A DNA stretch of 64,000 bases from Arthrobacter citreus (GCA_013200995.1 CP053688.1:806001-870000), one strand, 5' to 3'. Shown: positions 55,252 to 63,471, counted from the stretch's first letter. Notes: generated by a model not told the origin, from the letters alone. Program-made: numbers and translations.

Positions 55252-56118
55252 ATGCTAAGATATCTAAACGCATATCTACGCGATTCAAAAATCGAAGGAA
55301 TAAGCCCTAATACTCTTGACGCTCGCCGCAAGGATATTAAGCACTTTTTCAATTGGTGTGAAACGGATGATGTCGAAGAAATTGACCGGAATTTAGTAAA
55401 AGATTACATTTACGCCTGCCAAGAACGTAATCTTAAAGCCGGCACAATTAATACGAGGTTACAAATCATTCGCGGATTCTTTAACTGGCTCGTAGAAGAA
55501 GAAATTATTAAACGGAATCCTACCGATAAAATAAAAAACGTTAAGAAGGAAATTACAGTAATTAAACCGTACAATGTCGGGGAAATTAAATCAATGTTAG
55601 ATTTTTATCGTGGAAAAAGATTCCAAGATGTACGTAATAAAACGATCATTACACTATTCGCCGAAACAGGTATCCGTAATGCGGAACTTTGCCATATTAA
55701 ACTCGGTGATATATACGAAAATGAGATACGGATTAAAGGTAAAGGTAACAAAGAGCGCTTTGTCCCGATATCTGAAGTACTTCACAAACAGCTATTTCGT
55801 TATCAACTCGTGAGAGAAAAGCAGCTGCATAGCGATGACTGTCCGTACTTATTCTTCTCTAATCGTGGAACAATGATCAGTTATACCGTTACTCGTAATG
55901 TGCTCCGTAAAGCCTGCGAAGCAATCGGACTTGATGCTCGTATATTAACGCACAATTTCAGACGATTTTACGCTACATCTATGCTAGATCATGTCGACCT
56001 GTTTACGGTGTCGAAACTGCTAGGCCATACCGAAATCTCAACTACGCAGCGTTACGTTGAAGGGACGGAACAGAGAGTAATATTAGAACGCGGACGTAAG
56101 CATTCGCCGTTATCATAA
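55252..56118 (+). CDS. Tyrosine recombinase/integrase (XerD-like)
   Basis: 288 residues, SAM-like N-terminal domain (1-90) plus catalytic domain. The active-site set is complete: Arg142 (TGIRNAEL), Lys162/164 in the beta-hairpin IKGKGNKERF, His234 and Arg237 (THNFRRFYAT), His259 (LLGHTEIS) and nucleophile Tyr268 (TTQRYVEG). AGGAGG lies 7 nt before the ATG. As the leftmost gene, reading inward, it is the expected integrase of the element, acting next to its attachment site. Confidence 0.95.
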   Translation: MLRYLNAYLRDSKIEGISPNTLDARRKDIKHFFNWCETDDVEEIDRNLVKDYIYACQERNLKAGTINTRLQIIRGFFNWLVEEEIIKRNPTDKIKNVKKEITVIKPYNVGEIKSMLDFYRGKRFQDVRNKTIITLFAETGIRNAELCHIKLGDIYENEIRIKGKGNKERFVPISEVLHKQLFRYQLVREKQLHSDDCPYLFFSNRGTMISYTVTRNVLRKACEAIGLDARILTHNFRRFYATSMLDHVDLFTVSKLLGHTEISTTQRYVEGTEQRVILERGRKHSPLS

Positions 56119-56133
56119 AAGACTATATTTAGG

Positions 56134-56157
56134 CGCTCATTTTCGGGCGTCTTTTTT
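56134..56157 (+). terminator. Terminator after the integrase gene
   Basis: AGGCGC and GCGTCT arms (one G-U pair) around TCATTTTCGG, then TTTTT. Confidence 0.6.
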
Positions 56158-56584
56158 ATTCGCAATTATTCCCAAATTTAAGCACCTCGGGGCGCTGTAT
56201 TTCGTTGTACATTTTACCAGCACGCGGCTCCTGGCGGACGGCTACTCGATAAAACTCGGGGGGTCTTCCGCCTATTTTTATGCATTTTACGGATAGAACA
56301 TCGTTACATTGCGCTTGACAAACGTTGATACAACGCGGATGTATAAAACAATGTATAAACGGGAAAAAGTGGCGGTCGATAAACGCAGTCGTACCAACGA
56401 TCGATGAACGTATCAACTACCGATTATAAGTAATATGTAAACTAGCTTTGCATACGGTATAACACGATATACAATGGGAAGTGATCAATCCGTGGCCCCC
56501 AGGCGCATACCTCTAAACACGCAATCCTTCTACCAACACAATCCGAGCACCGTTCGCCATCTCGGGTTTACAAATGTAAAGAAA
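56158..56584. other. Intergenic region, no gene supported
   Basis: A minus-strand ORF of 86 codons (56156-56416) with TTG start has no ribosome binding site. Its end (VRQEPRAGKMYNEIQRPEV) looks protein-like and it could be a decayed gene, but support is too weak to call. Nothing else found. Confidence 0.4.
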
Positions 56585-56609
56585 ATAAAAAGCGCCATGC
56601 TAGGCGCCA
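56585..56609 (-). terminator. Minus-strand terminator of the lipoprotein gene
   Basis: GCGCC (56592-56596) pairs with GGCGC (56603-56607); the minus strand continues in TTTTTA. Confidence 0.75.
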
Positions 56610-56610
56610 A

Positions 56611-57048
56611 TCATTGCCATGTTACTCCAGGATATCCCGGCAAAATGTCTCCTTCAATCGCTTCCATCCCTTGCGTATCTTCTACTACTATATGGACGTA
56701 ATAGCCGTCGTAAACTTTTCCGTAACTGTCCTTCGTTGGATTACTATCTTCCACGTAAATAGAAATAGTTCGCAAATATGAATCTGCGTAATCTCTTGCG
56801 GTATTTTTATCGAGAAAACTGGCATCGTCTACAACTAATTTCATTTCGATTTTATCCCCATTAACCTCGAACGTAGCATCTTTAATATGCTCGCGAGTTT
56901 TCATGTCGTCGATTGTAGACTGAATCGCAGACTGCGGAATTTCTTTATACTTCGGTTCCTTGGTTGCCGTCTTTTCTCCGCCACTACACGCGCTTAGTAA
57001 CGCTAACAACAACACAAAAATTACTGTAAACGTTTTATTAAATTTCAC
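56611..57048 (-). CDS. Small lipoprotein
   Basis: 145 residues. Signal peptide MKFNKTFTVIFVLLLALLSAC with lipobox LSAC (Cys21), then a Ser/Gly/Lys-rich linker and a globular domain of about 110 residues (MKLVVDDASFLDKNTARDYAD, GKVYDGYYVHIVVED). GTG start with AGGAGGG 7 nt upstream. Surface lipoproteins of mobile elements often serve entry exclusion or immunity; that is only a guess here. Confidence 0.82.
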   Translation of the reverse strand: MKFNKTFTVIFVLLLALLSACSGGEKTATKEPKYKEIPQSAIQSTIDDMKTREHIKDATFEVNGDKIEMKLVVDDASFLDKNTARDYADSYLRTISIYVEDSNPTKDSYGKVYDGYYVHIVVEDTQGMEAIEGDILPGYPGVTWQ

Positions 57049-57121
57049 TATAGCCCTCCTAGTATAGTCTAATTGTCCTGTATCCCTAAACTATTCGTTA
57101 ATTACCAATAATATCCTTTAA

Positions 57122-57152
57122 AATAAAAAAGAACCGAACTTATTGTCGGCTC
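57122..57152 (-). terminator. Minus-strand terminator
   Basis: GAACCGA (57131-57137) pairs with TCGGCTC (57146-57152, one G-U); on the minus strand six T follow. The stop codon of the next gene lies in its loop. Confidence 0.78.
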
Positions 57153-57481
57153 GTAGTTTCTATTAACCTTACGATATATTGTAGATCGTCAGCTTCTCGT
57201 TTCTTAGCGTTAAAGATAGCTCGTTGCTCTGCGTACAAATTTTCGTAAATAGCGATATCTCCGTGCATTTCTTCCGTATGATGTAAGACTTGAGCTTTTC
57301 TCATTTGCTCGTTAGTGCCGTCAACCTTTCCGGTCATAAATAATTCACTTATACGCAGCTCATTTGCGACTTTCAATAACGTTAATTCTTTTTGAAGCTC
57401 TACCATTTTACGTTCTTCGTCATAAACCTCTCGATGAATTCTTTCTAGACGTTTGATGTAGTAGTTAATCCGATCTTGCAT
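57140..57481 (-). CDS. Coiled-coil hypothetical protein
   Basis: 113 residues, nearly all helical with heptad patterns (YYIKRLERIHREVYDEERKM, ELQKELTLLKVANELRISEL, IYENLYAEQRAIFNAKKREA). Rich in Glu, Arg and Lys. GGAGGT lies 7 nt before the ATG at 57481. Lies between the lipoprotein and repressor genes, same strand. Unknown role. Confidence 0.7.
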   Translation of the reverse strand: MQDRINYYIKRLERIHREVYDEERKMVELQKELTLLKVANELRISELFMTGKVDGTNEQMRKAQVLHHTEEMHGDIAIYENLYAEQRAIFNAKKREADDLQYIVRLIETTSRQ

Positions 57482-57572
57482 CCTGCACACCTCCGCAGTA
57501 ATAGGACAAGTACTGTTATCGTGTTCACACTAACAGAATATGCGCCATTTCGTGGAAAAATGCAGGTCCAAC

Positions 57573-57776
57573 TTAATTTTCGTCGTCCAATTCCCAAATA
57601 TCTTCGACTTTTAAATCCAAAGTTTTTGCTATCCTCATCGCAACTTTTAAAGTTGGAGAATGATCCTCTTTCGATACTATTAGACTCAACGTACTATTAT
57701 TAATGCCTACTTTATCGGCGAATTCAGTTTGTTTTATTTTTCTTTCTGCGAAAATTACCTTTAATTTATTCTTCAA
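57573..57776 (-). CDS. Xre-family transcriptional regulator
   Basis: 67 residues. One helix-turn-helix: KVIFAERKIKQTEFADKVGI, NNSTLSLIVSKEDHSP and LKVAMRIAKTLDLKVEDIWE. The start is a TTG at 57776 with GAGGTGAG 6 nt upstream, giving the usual length of a Cro/repressor. The frame extends 24 codons further without a ribosome binding site. Divergent from parM across the iterons, so it may repress both directions. Confidence 0.85.
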   Translation of the reverse strand: MKNKLKVIFAERKIKQTEFADKVGINNSTLSLIVSKEDHSPTLKVAMRIAKTLDLKVEDIWELDDEN

Positions 57777-57881
57777 AATTCTCACCTCACTATATAAATT
57801 TTTCAAATCTTTTTGAATCCCTTTAAATATTTTTGAAAGTACAGGCAAGAAATTTGTCGGACGTTAGTATAGTAGATTAAA

Positions 57882-57936
57882 CAATTGATAATCAACCGAT
57901 AGGCAAATGATAATCACGCTAATCAATCGATAATCA
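57882..57936. repeat. Three 13-bp iterons (possible parC centromere or operator)
   Basis: CAATTGATAATCA (57882), CAAATGATAATCA (57904) and CAATCGATAATCA (57924) are direct repeats spaced 22 and 20 bases. They lie between the divergent Xre gene and parM, where ParMR systems carry the ParR-binding centromere. Confidence 0.8.
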
Positions 57937-57964
57937 GTTGTTAAACATCTCGGAGGTGGTCGAT

Positions 57965-58786
57965 ATGCTACTTGGTATTGACGCAGGTAATAACGAAGTA
58001 AAGGTTGCGACACAATACGGAGTTTACGCATTTAATAGCTGTCTTGGCGATTACCATGAACGCCGTATTGAAACGAAATTCCAGGACGAAATGATTGTCG
58101 AATATAAAGGAGTAACTTATTTTGCCGGAGAATTGGCCGAAAAGGAGTCGTATTATCCTCGCCGATCAATGGGCGCATCTAAGGCGAATGAAGACGTTAA
58201 AATCCGCATACTAATCGCGGTGTTTCGCTTTAGTAACGAGTATTCTAATACCGTAATAGTGGGGCAGCCAATCGAACGACATTTGCCCGCAGAAAAGGCG
58301 AAGATAAAAGAGATGCTTATCGGAGAACATACCGTAAAATTAAACGGCCAATCAAAAACGTTTAAAATCGATCAAGTAGTAATTGCGTTAGAAGGAGCGT
58401 CATGTTTCTTCGGATGGTTTACCGATACTTCTACATTCCGGATTATCGACTGCGGAAGTGGTACGGTTAATGTCGCAACAATTCGCGAATGGGATCAAGT
58501 CGATAAGGAAAGTTTTACGTTAAACTTCGGTGCTAACTCGACTAGAACAAATAACTTAAATGCGATGGCGCAAAGTATCGTATCGGAAACATCTAAATAC
58601 TTCCAACCGAACGACTTTATCTTACTTGTTGGCGGAGCAGCTAAAGCAGTTTATCCTGCGGTCCAATCTGCGTATCCTTTAACACGGTTAGCGATTCCTT
58701 CATTTTTAGGTAAACGAGTAGAGCCGAAATTTGCTAACTCTATCGGATTCTATAACTTAGGAAAGGAGCTGCTTAACAATGGCTAG
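57965..58786 (+). CDS. ParM-like actin-family protein
   Basis: 273 residues. Nucleotide-site motifs of the actin/Hsp70 fold: phosphate 1 LLGIDAGNNEVKVA (near residue 5), phosphate 2 RIIDCGSGTVNVA and adenosine motif LLVGGAAKAV. ParM-like proteins polymerise into filaments that push plasmid copies apart, linked by ParR bound to parC. The ATG at 57965 follows CGGAGGTGGT; an in-frame start 27 nt upstream lies before that site. Shorter than R1 ParM (320). Overlaps the parR-like gene by 8 nt. Confidence 0.88.
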   Translation: MLLGIDAGNNEVKVATQYGVYAFNSCLGDYHERRIETKFQDEMIVEYKGVTYFAGELAEKESYYPRRSMGASKANEDVKIRILIAVFRFSNEYSNTVIVGQPIERHLPAEKAKIKEMLIGEHTVKLNGQSKTFKIDQVVIALEGASCFFGWFTDTSTFRIIDCGSGTVNVATIREWDQVDKESFTLNFGANSTRTNNLNAMAQSIVSETSKYFQPNDFILLVGGAAKAVYPAVQSAYPLTRLAIPSFLGKRVEPKFANSIGFYNLGKELLNNG

Positions 58787-59009
58787 GGTTATGAAAGGAG
58801 TATCTTTTAATTTAAGCGATCCTATCGATGTTAAAACGTTAGAGTTCTCTATGAAATCTGGCAACTTTTCAAAGTTTGTTAAGAGACTTCTCGAAAAGGA
58901 AATGACTAAAGAAATGCCGATACAACTCGATCAAATTGTAGTAAAACAAATAGACCTTCCTACTCAATCAACTGAGAAGAAAGGCCCTAATCCTAAAAAC
59001 TTTATTTAG
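58779..59009 (+). CDS. ParR-like ribbon-helix-helix protein
   Basis: 76 residues. The N-terminal 45 residues (KGVSFNLSDPIDVKTLEFSM, GNFSKFVKRLLEKEM) match the ribbon-helix-helix plus helix layout of ParR adaptors, and the tail is flexible. Location directly after and overlapping the ParM-like gene, with iterons upstream, supports ParR: it would bind the iterons and cap the filament. GGAAAGGAG precedes the ATG. Confidence 0.75.
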   Translation: MARVMKGVSFNLSDPIDVKTLEFSMKSGNFSKFVKRLLEKEMTKEMPIQLDQIVVKQIDLPTQSTEKKGPNPKNFI

Positions 59010-59111
59010 TTATTTTATAAAAACAACTAAATCATGTATCCCTCTTAATAACGCTCCAGCACCTCCAGCGATAATCATACCCCAACCTAATTTAGTTAAG
59101 ATTGCTGACAT
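59010..59111 (-). CDS. Very small hydrophobic protein
   Basis: 33 residues, MSAILTKLGWGMIIAGG plus AGALLRGIHDLVVFIK, mostly one membrane helix. AAAGGAG lies 9 nt before the ATG at 59111; another ATG 6 nt upstream is possible. It opposes the surrounding transfer genes and its stop is one base after the stop of the ParR-like gene. A toxin-like or membrane-regulatory peptide is possible; nothing is proven. Confidence 0.5.
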   Translation of the reverse strand: MSAILTKLGWGMIIAGGAGALLRGIHDLVVFIK

Positions 59112-59160
59112 TTTCATCACTCCTTTAATGTTATTTTGTACAGAAAGGTCGGTGTAAACC

Positions 59161-59445
59161 GTGGAAATTATTAGCAAGTTACAAAAGGAAATTCACGACG
59201 GTATATTTTGGATTGGTCATAAAGTTGGTGACTCAATAAAAGAACACGTATTTCCGAAAGTACAGGAAGAAGTATCTAATCAAGTTATCAATATTACTGC
59301 AGCTCCGTTGCTATTAATCGGAATGAAGGTAAGCTTAGTAATTATCGGATTCGGATTTATTTGTATCGTAATAGGTAAGCCGACTTGGGCTCGTAAGTGT
59401 ATCGGAATGGGAACGTTAAGTTTCTTGGGATTACAACTATTCTAA
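59161..59445 (+). CDS. Small membrane protein of the transfer-like cluster
   Basis: 94 residues. An amphipathic head (IISKLQKEIHDGIFWIGHKVGDS) is followed by two membrane helices (ITAAPLLLIGMKVSLVIIGFG and MGTLSFLGLQLF). GTG start with GAAAGGTCGGTG upstream. First gene of a tight operon ending with the ATPase; likely a channel component. Confidence 0.65.
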   Translation: MEIISKLQKEIHDGIFWIGHKVGDSIKEHVFPKVQEEVSNQVINITAAPLLLIGMKVSLVIIGFGFICIVIGKPTWARKCIGMGTLSFLGLQLF

Positions 59446-59457
59446 GGGGGCGTTAGT

Positions 59458-59895
59458 ATGGCGAAAGTGGAATATATCAAATTTAGCGAATTTATGGACG
59501 GTTCTTGGAAGTTACCGAAAGCAAAAAGTAATACGATGTTACCTACAATTTTAGGTGGGTCAACTTTAGGAGTCGCGGCGTCAATGATGGTTAATAAAGT
59601 TAGTGCTTTTGCTTCAACGTTGGCGGATCAAGGTATTTATCCTGGTATTCCGGTAAGTACGGATATTCAGCATAAAGTTGCAAATGCCTTCGACCCATTG
59701 TTCGCATTAATGGGCGGGCTAGCTTATCCGTTATGTTTCTTAACAATTAGTGGTGGCTGCGTGCTAATCATGATCGGTCAGAAGCATAAAGGTATTCATT
59801 TAATTAAGTGGGCTGCTATCGGATTTATCGGACTACAATTTGCGCCAGGAATCATGCAAATTTTAATGCAAGTAGCTGCGGCGATGAAACAATGA
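59458..59895 (+). CDS. Small membrane protein, VirB2/pilin-like layout
   Basis: 145 residues. A hydrophobic segment with Ala-Phe-Ala (GVAASMMVNKVSAFAS) resembles a long signal sequence, and two membrane helices follow (FALMGGLAYPLCFLTISGG and WAAIGFIGLQFAPGIM), the layout of TrbC/VirB2-type subunits. GGGGGCG precedes the ATG. The stop overlaps the ATPase start (ATGA), so translation is coupled. Assignment as pilin-like is inference. Confidence 0.62.
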   Translation: MAKVEYIKFSEFMDGSWKLPKAKSNTMLPTILGGSTLGVAASMMVNKVSAFASTLADQGIYPGIPVSTDIQHKVANAFDPLFALMGGLAYPLCFLTISGGCVLIMIGQKHKGIHLIKWAAIGFIGLQFAPGIMQILMQVAAAMKQ

Positions 59896-62045
59896 AGCAC
59901 TTTAAAATTACGCCGGACGCTCGCCTGCTTAACGATAAAGTTGAACATCTAACACAAAGCTTATGCGTATATAAAACGCTATATCAACGTATGAAGGAGA
60001 AGGAGCAAAACTTCTTCTCTTACGAAATTATGCTTAATAAAAAGAATCCGTTTATTTCTTATACGGTAAACGATAGTACATCGGAGTTACTTGAAAAGGC
60101 CGTACTATCTGCGTATCCTAACGTAACATTAACGGAAATTAACGATCCGATAGAGCTGAAACCGTCCGCAATTAAAACGATGGGATACAAGAATCATTAC
60201 TTCTTAGCGTTAAAGGTCGATAGAAGGTCGGATTGGCTGCAGTACCTTTTCGAAGTCTTACCGTTAATGAAGGAAGAGGAAAAAGCGCTAGTTCAAGTCG
60301 TGGCCAATCCGTTACATTACGATTGGAATATAGGAGTCAAAGAAGCGTACGAACGATTTAAGAAAGGAGACTTACCGTTAAAATTTCAGTTTGATCGAAA
60401 GTTAATCGGCAGTTTAGCGTTAAAGACAACGGCTTCTATAGTACTTGGCGCTCATAATCTAGTAACGGAATTAATCGGAGGCGAGCCGGAAGAATACGAC
60501 TTGTTTGCGACCGAAAGAGCTACGCTTTTAAAGGACGGTCAGTTACGCTCTGAGACCGTCCAGAAGATGAAGTACGGCGGTTATAATGTTCAGATAAGCA
60601 TAGCGATAGAGTGCGATGAGAAGCGCTCAGAAACGCTTATGAGAGCTATTGAAACGGCGTTCTTAGCTTTCGATGGAGATAATCGGCTAGACTCTGAAAA
60701 GCGATCTCTAAAACACTACAATATAATGAAGGAACGTAAAATATCGAAGTTTATAAATAACTATTTTAGTAGTCACGAATTAGCTAGGATAACCGTTTTA
60801 CCTCCGAAGTATCTGCAAGAAAAATATAATATCGAAAATATTAAAATACAAGAAACTCAAATCTCTCCGAAGTTGTTGAAAGAAGGGCTACTAATTGGAG
60901 ACAGTATTTATAAAGGGAATATCGTCAACGTCCTAATGCCAATTAAGAATTGGGATGAACTATGTCTACCGTACAGCGTAATCGGAGGGATGGGGCAAGG
61001 TAAGACGGCAGGCTATGGCGCAAATAGAATAGTAGAAGCAGTTAATAACGGATTCGGGGCACTATTTATCGATCCTGCTAAGAAGCAAGTTACGGCCGAG
61101 CTTAAGAAGGTACTGAGTCCGGACCAATACGAAATATTTAATATATCAGAACTAAAGCCTAGCTTCGACTGGTGCGAGGCGAAATATAGCCCGTATGCAA
61201 AAGGAATACTTGCGGATACAGTTCTATCATTCTTCGAAGATACGTTAGAGGATTCGGTACAGACTGAGCGCTATTTGCGTGCGTTTGTTATCGGAATGAA
61301 AACGACGAAGATGAGCGAGATATTTAAGATAATGGAGGATAAGGTATATCTATTGGAAGTCATCTCGGAGATGGAAGAAGGTATTCATAAGTCAACACTT
61401 AAGCAATACGCAAAAGAAAGCGAAGCAATGCGGATGAAACTAATTAAACCGATATATAACCGTATGGATATGATTATGGGGGATCCGTTCTTGATGGATT
61501 GTTTTAAAAGCGATAACGAGTTAGACTTCGTAAAAATTCTGAGCCAAAAGAAGGCGTTCATATTCGACGTAAGCAAAAGCGACGGCCTAACTCCGAAACA
61601 AATTAACCTTATCTGAAATCTTCTAATGACGAAAATTAACTTAGCGATGCAATTTCGAAAAGAGTCCGATCAATTTCCGTTCTTTGTTATCGTAGATGAG
61701 CCACATCAATTTAACCGTAGCTCTAAGTTATGGGAAAGTATGGCGGTTGAAAGCCGTAAATGGCGTGTGAGCTTTACATGGTTATTCCATTATTGGGAGC
61801 AAATACCGAAGCAGGCACGAACGGCAATCAAGAATGCTTTACCGCACTATACACTTTATCCTACATCGAAGGAAACCTGGAAAGCATTTGCGGAAGAAGT
61901 TGCGCCTTTTGATTTGGCCGAATGTATGGCATTAGAACGATATCATGCGATTAACATACTACGAGTAGATGGCGGAAACTTAAAACCGTTTATTTGTCAT
62001 ATGGCAGCTCCGCCTAGTGAGCGCAAAAAAGAGACGATGTCCTAG
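59892..62045 (+). pseudogene. VirB4/HerA-like transfer ATPase, split by an in-frame TGA
   Basis: The frame of 717 positions starts at ATG 59892 overlapping the preceding stop. Walker A is GGMGQGKT (365-372), Walker B is VIVDEPHQF (601-608 region, Asp602-Glu603). A TGA at codon 575 (61614-61616) divides it, but the frame is open on both sides and the second half, with Walker B, restarts at best from ATG 61626 without a ribosome binding site. The N-terminal 340 residues are a non-ATPase domain as in VirB4/TraC-type proteins. The likely ancestral codon is TGG (Trp). Without Walker B the first fragment cannot hydrolyse ATP normally. Confidence 0.8.
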
Positions 62046-62258
62046 TTATTGGGCACCGTCTTTCTTTATTTCTAACAGATCGTTTATATCACACTCTAAA
62101 GCAATACAAAGTTTTTCTAAAGTATCCCATTTAATGCCATCAGTATCTTCATTATACAATTTCGTGATGCCGTTTCTATGCAATCCTGTCAACTTTGCCA
62201 CATCCGAAATCTTCATTTTTCTTTCACCCATTAAACGCGATAAATGCACTTTAATCAT
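62046..62258 (-). CDS. Xre-family transcriptional regulator (Cro/CI type)
   Basis: 70 residues. MIKVHLSRLMGERKMKISDV, AKLTGLHRNGITKLYNED and LEKLCIALECDINDLLE are the helix-turn-helix and dimer helix. AGGAGGTG lies 6-7 nt before the ATG. Divergent from a three-gene operon across a region with two inverted repeats and a strong promoter, so it very probably represses that promoter and its own. Confidence 0.92.
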   Translation of the reverse strand: MIKVHLSRLMGERKMKISDVAKLTGLHRNGITKLYNEDTDGIKWDTLEKLCIALECDINDLLEIKKDGAQ

Positions 62259-62281
62259 CTTTTACACCTCCTAATAAGTAT

Positions 62282-62335
62282 ATTGTACACTGCAATGAAT
62301 ATTTTTTCAATATTAGTGTTGACAATGCATATTGT
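62282..62335. promoter_or_regulatory. Two candidate operators for the Xre regulator
   Basis: ATTG/CAAT repeat ATTGTACACTGCAAT (62282-62296) and ACAATGCATATTGT (62322-62335, ACAAT and 4 bases and ATTGT). The second overlaps the -35 of the divergent promoter. Confidence 0.5.
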
Positions 62336-62347
62336 AGGTTGTATTAT
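62319..62347 (+). promoter_or_regulatory. Strong sigma-A promoter
   Basis: TTGACA (62319-62324), exactly 17 bases, TATTAT (62342-62347). Confidence 0.88.
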
Positions 62348-62375
62348 TGAGTTAAGAAATTAACACTGCAGTATG

Positions 62376-62412
62376 CAAAAAGTTCATCGTAGCATTCAAA
62401 AAGTATATCGTA
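62376..62412. repeat. Two 16-bp direct repeats, 21-nt period
   Basis: CAAAAAGTTCATCGTA (62376-62391) and CAAAAAGTATATCGTA (62397-62412), 14 of 16 identical. They lie in the untranslated leader between the promoter and the first acidic-protein gene. Confidence 0.75.
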
Positions 62413-62436
62413 ATAATCTGAAACGGGGGCGAAAAA

Positions 62437-62811
62437 ATGTTCGAATGGATCAGTTATGAAGAAACGGAGGAAATTGAAATGCCATTAAAAAAAGTTAATG
62501 TAACATTTAAGGGTAAAGATTTTACAAGCGGCGAAGGCTGGTCGGAAAAAGTAGAAGCATTCCTTATCGCACCTCACATTTTACTTCAAGTATACGAAAA
62601 CAGCAGCGAGTTCGTCTTCCGTGTTTTAGACGAGAAATTAATTAGTAATCAAGATGAGATTGTTATCGATGATGAGACCTACGATCAGTACATAAAAACG
62701 GTAGCAGGTTCAATCGACGGTATGGATATCGATTTTATTGAAGAGAATCAGGAACTTTTAATAAGCGATACTTTCGTAAAAGCAATTGAAGCGTTAGCAA
62801 ATAAAAACTAA
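62437..62811 (+). CDS. Acidic hypothetical protein
   Basis: 124 residues, acidic, no membrane helix. LKKVNVTFKGKDFTSGEGWS and LLQVYENSSEFVFRVLDEKL are the core beta-rich part. GGGGGCG precedes the ATG at 62437; an internal ATG at 62479 also has GGAGGA upstream and would give 110 residues starting MPLKKVNV, more like its neighbours. First gene of a three-gene operon under the Xre-controlled promoter. Confidence 0.68.
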   Translation: MFEWISYEETEEIEMPLKKVNVTFKGKDFTSGEGWSEKVEAFLIAPHILLQVYENSSEFVFRVLDEKLISNQDEIVIDDETYDQYIKTVAGSIDGMDIDFIEENQELLISDTFVKAIEALANKN

Positions 62812-62831
62812 TTTATTAGGAGGCAATAGGG

Positions 62832-63083
62832 ATGAAAAAAGTAACGGTTGAGTACAAATTTAAAAATGAAATTGGCGATGACTACACAAACATAGGTATC
62901 CTTTTTCCAAATAACAAAGTGCTAGTCGCGGATGAAAACGGAGCAGTCGAAATTTACAACGCTTATCAGCATCCGACTAAGCATCCCGAATATGTTTACG
63001 TTGATTCAGATAACGACAGCAAGGATTTAACTGCAGACAGTCCGGAATTTATTATCAATCTTATCTTATCGGGAGGTATGTAA
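62832..63083 (+). CDS. Small acidic protein, paralog A
   Basis: 83 residues. VTVEYKFKNEIGDDYTNIGI, LFPNNKVLVADENGAVEIYN and YVYVDSDNDS share spacing and residues with the next protein. AGGAGG lies 11 nt before the ATG. Acidic, beta-rich and small, like anti-defence or DNA-mimic proteins, though this is only an analogy. Confidence 0.75.
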   Translation: MKKVTVEYKFKNEIGDDYTNIGILFPNNKVLVADENGAVEIYNAYQHPTKHPEYVYVDSDNDSKDLTADSPEFIINLILSGGM

Positions 63084-63085
63084 TA

Positions 63086-63325
63086 ATGGAAAGATACTTA
63101 GTGACGGTAAAGTATATTTATGAAGGCAAGCAATTTGACAGCGAAAACGAGCCAGGCGTCTTACTTCCGAATAGTCGAGTATTTGTTACGCGTGAGAGCT
63201 TAGCTATATACGATTATACTCCGACAAGTGAACCGAATGTAGTAGTCGTTAATTTGGACGCAGGATATAACGATTATTACAACGAAGATGACGATAATTT
63301 TCTTGCAAATCTGACATTAATGTAA
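63086..63325 (+). CDS. Small acidic protein, paralog B
   Basis: 79 residues. YLVTVKYIYEGKQFDSENEP, GVLLPNSRVFVTRESLAIYD and VVVNLDAGYND align with paralog A block by block (V-T-V-x-Y, G-x-L-x-P-N-x-x-V-x-V, Y and D positions). The start lies 2 bases after the stop of paralog A, with GGGAGG 8-9 nt upstream inside it. A recent-looking tandem duplication that has diverged. Confidence 0.75.
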   Translation: MERYLVTVKYIYEGKQFDSENEPGVLLPNSRVFVTRESLAIYDYTPTSEPNVVVVNLDAGYNDYYNEDDDNFLANLTLM

Positions 63326-63420
63326 GTAAGGGTACGGCAATATCCTGTTATAATAAAATGGTTGTCGGCAAACAACTAAGAACGTAGCATCACGCGGCGG
63401 CAACCGAGGTGGTGAAATTA

Positions 63421-63471
63421 TTGGACGGAACGGAATATGAGTTTTACGGAGAGCTGATTCGTACTCGCTAG
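63421..63471 (+). CDS. Leader peptide of the attenuator
   Basis: 16 codons from a TTG 6 nt after GAGGTGGTG; reads MDGTEYEFYGELIRTR. Its stop TAG (63469-63471) is the loop of the terminator hairpin. Confidence 0.5.
   Translation: MDGTEYEFYGELIRTR

Noticed and set aside
56156..56416. 86-codon minus-strand ORF in the element
   Set aside because: TTG start without ribosome binding site; only the tail looks protein-like.
10180..62045. Stop-codon recoding or a suppressor tRNA as cause of the split genes
   Set aside because: Three different stop codons are involved and no selenocysteine or pyrrolysine signals were seen; ordinary nonsense mutation is simpler.
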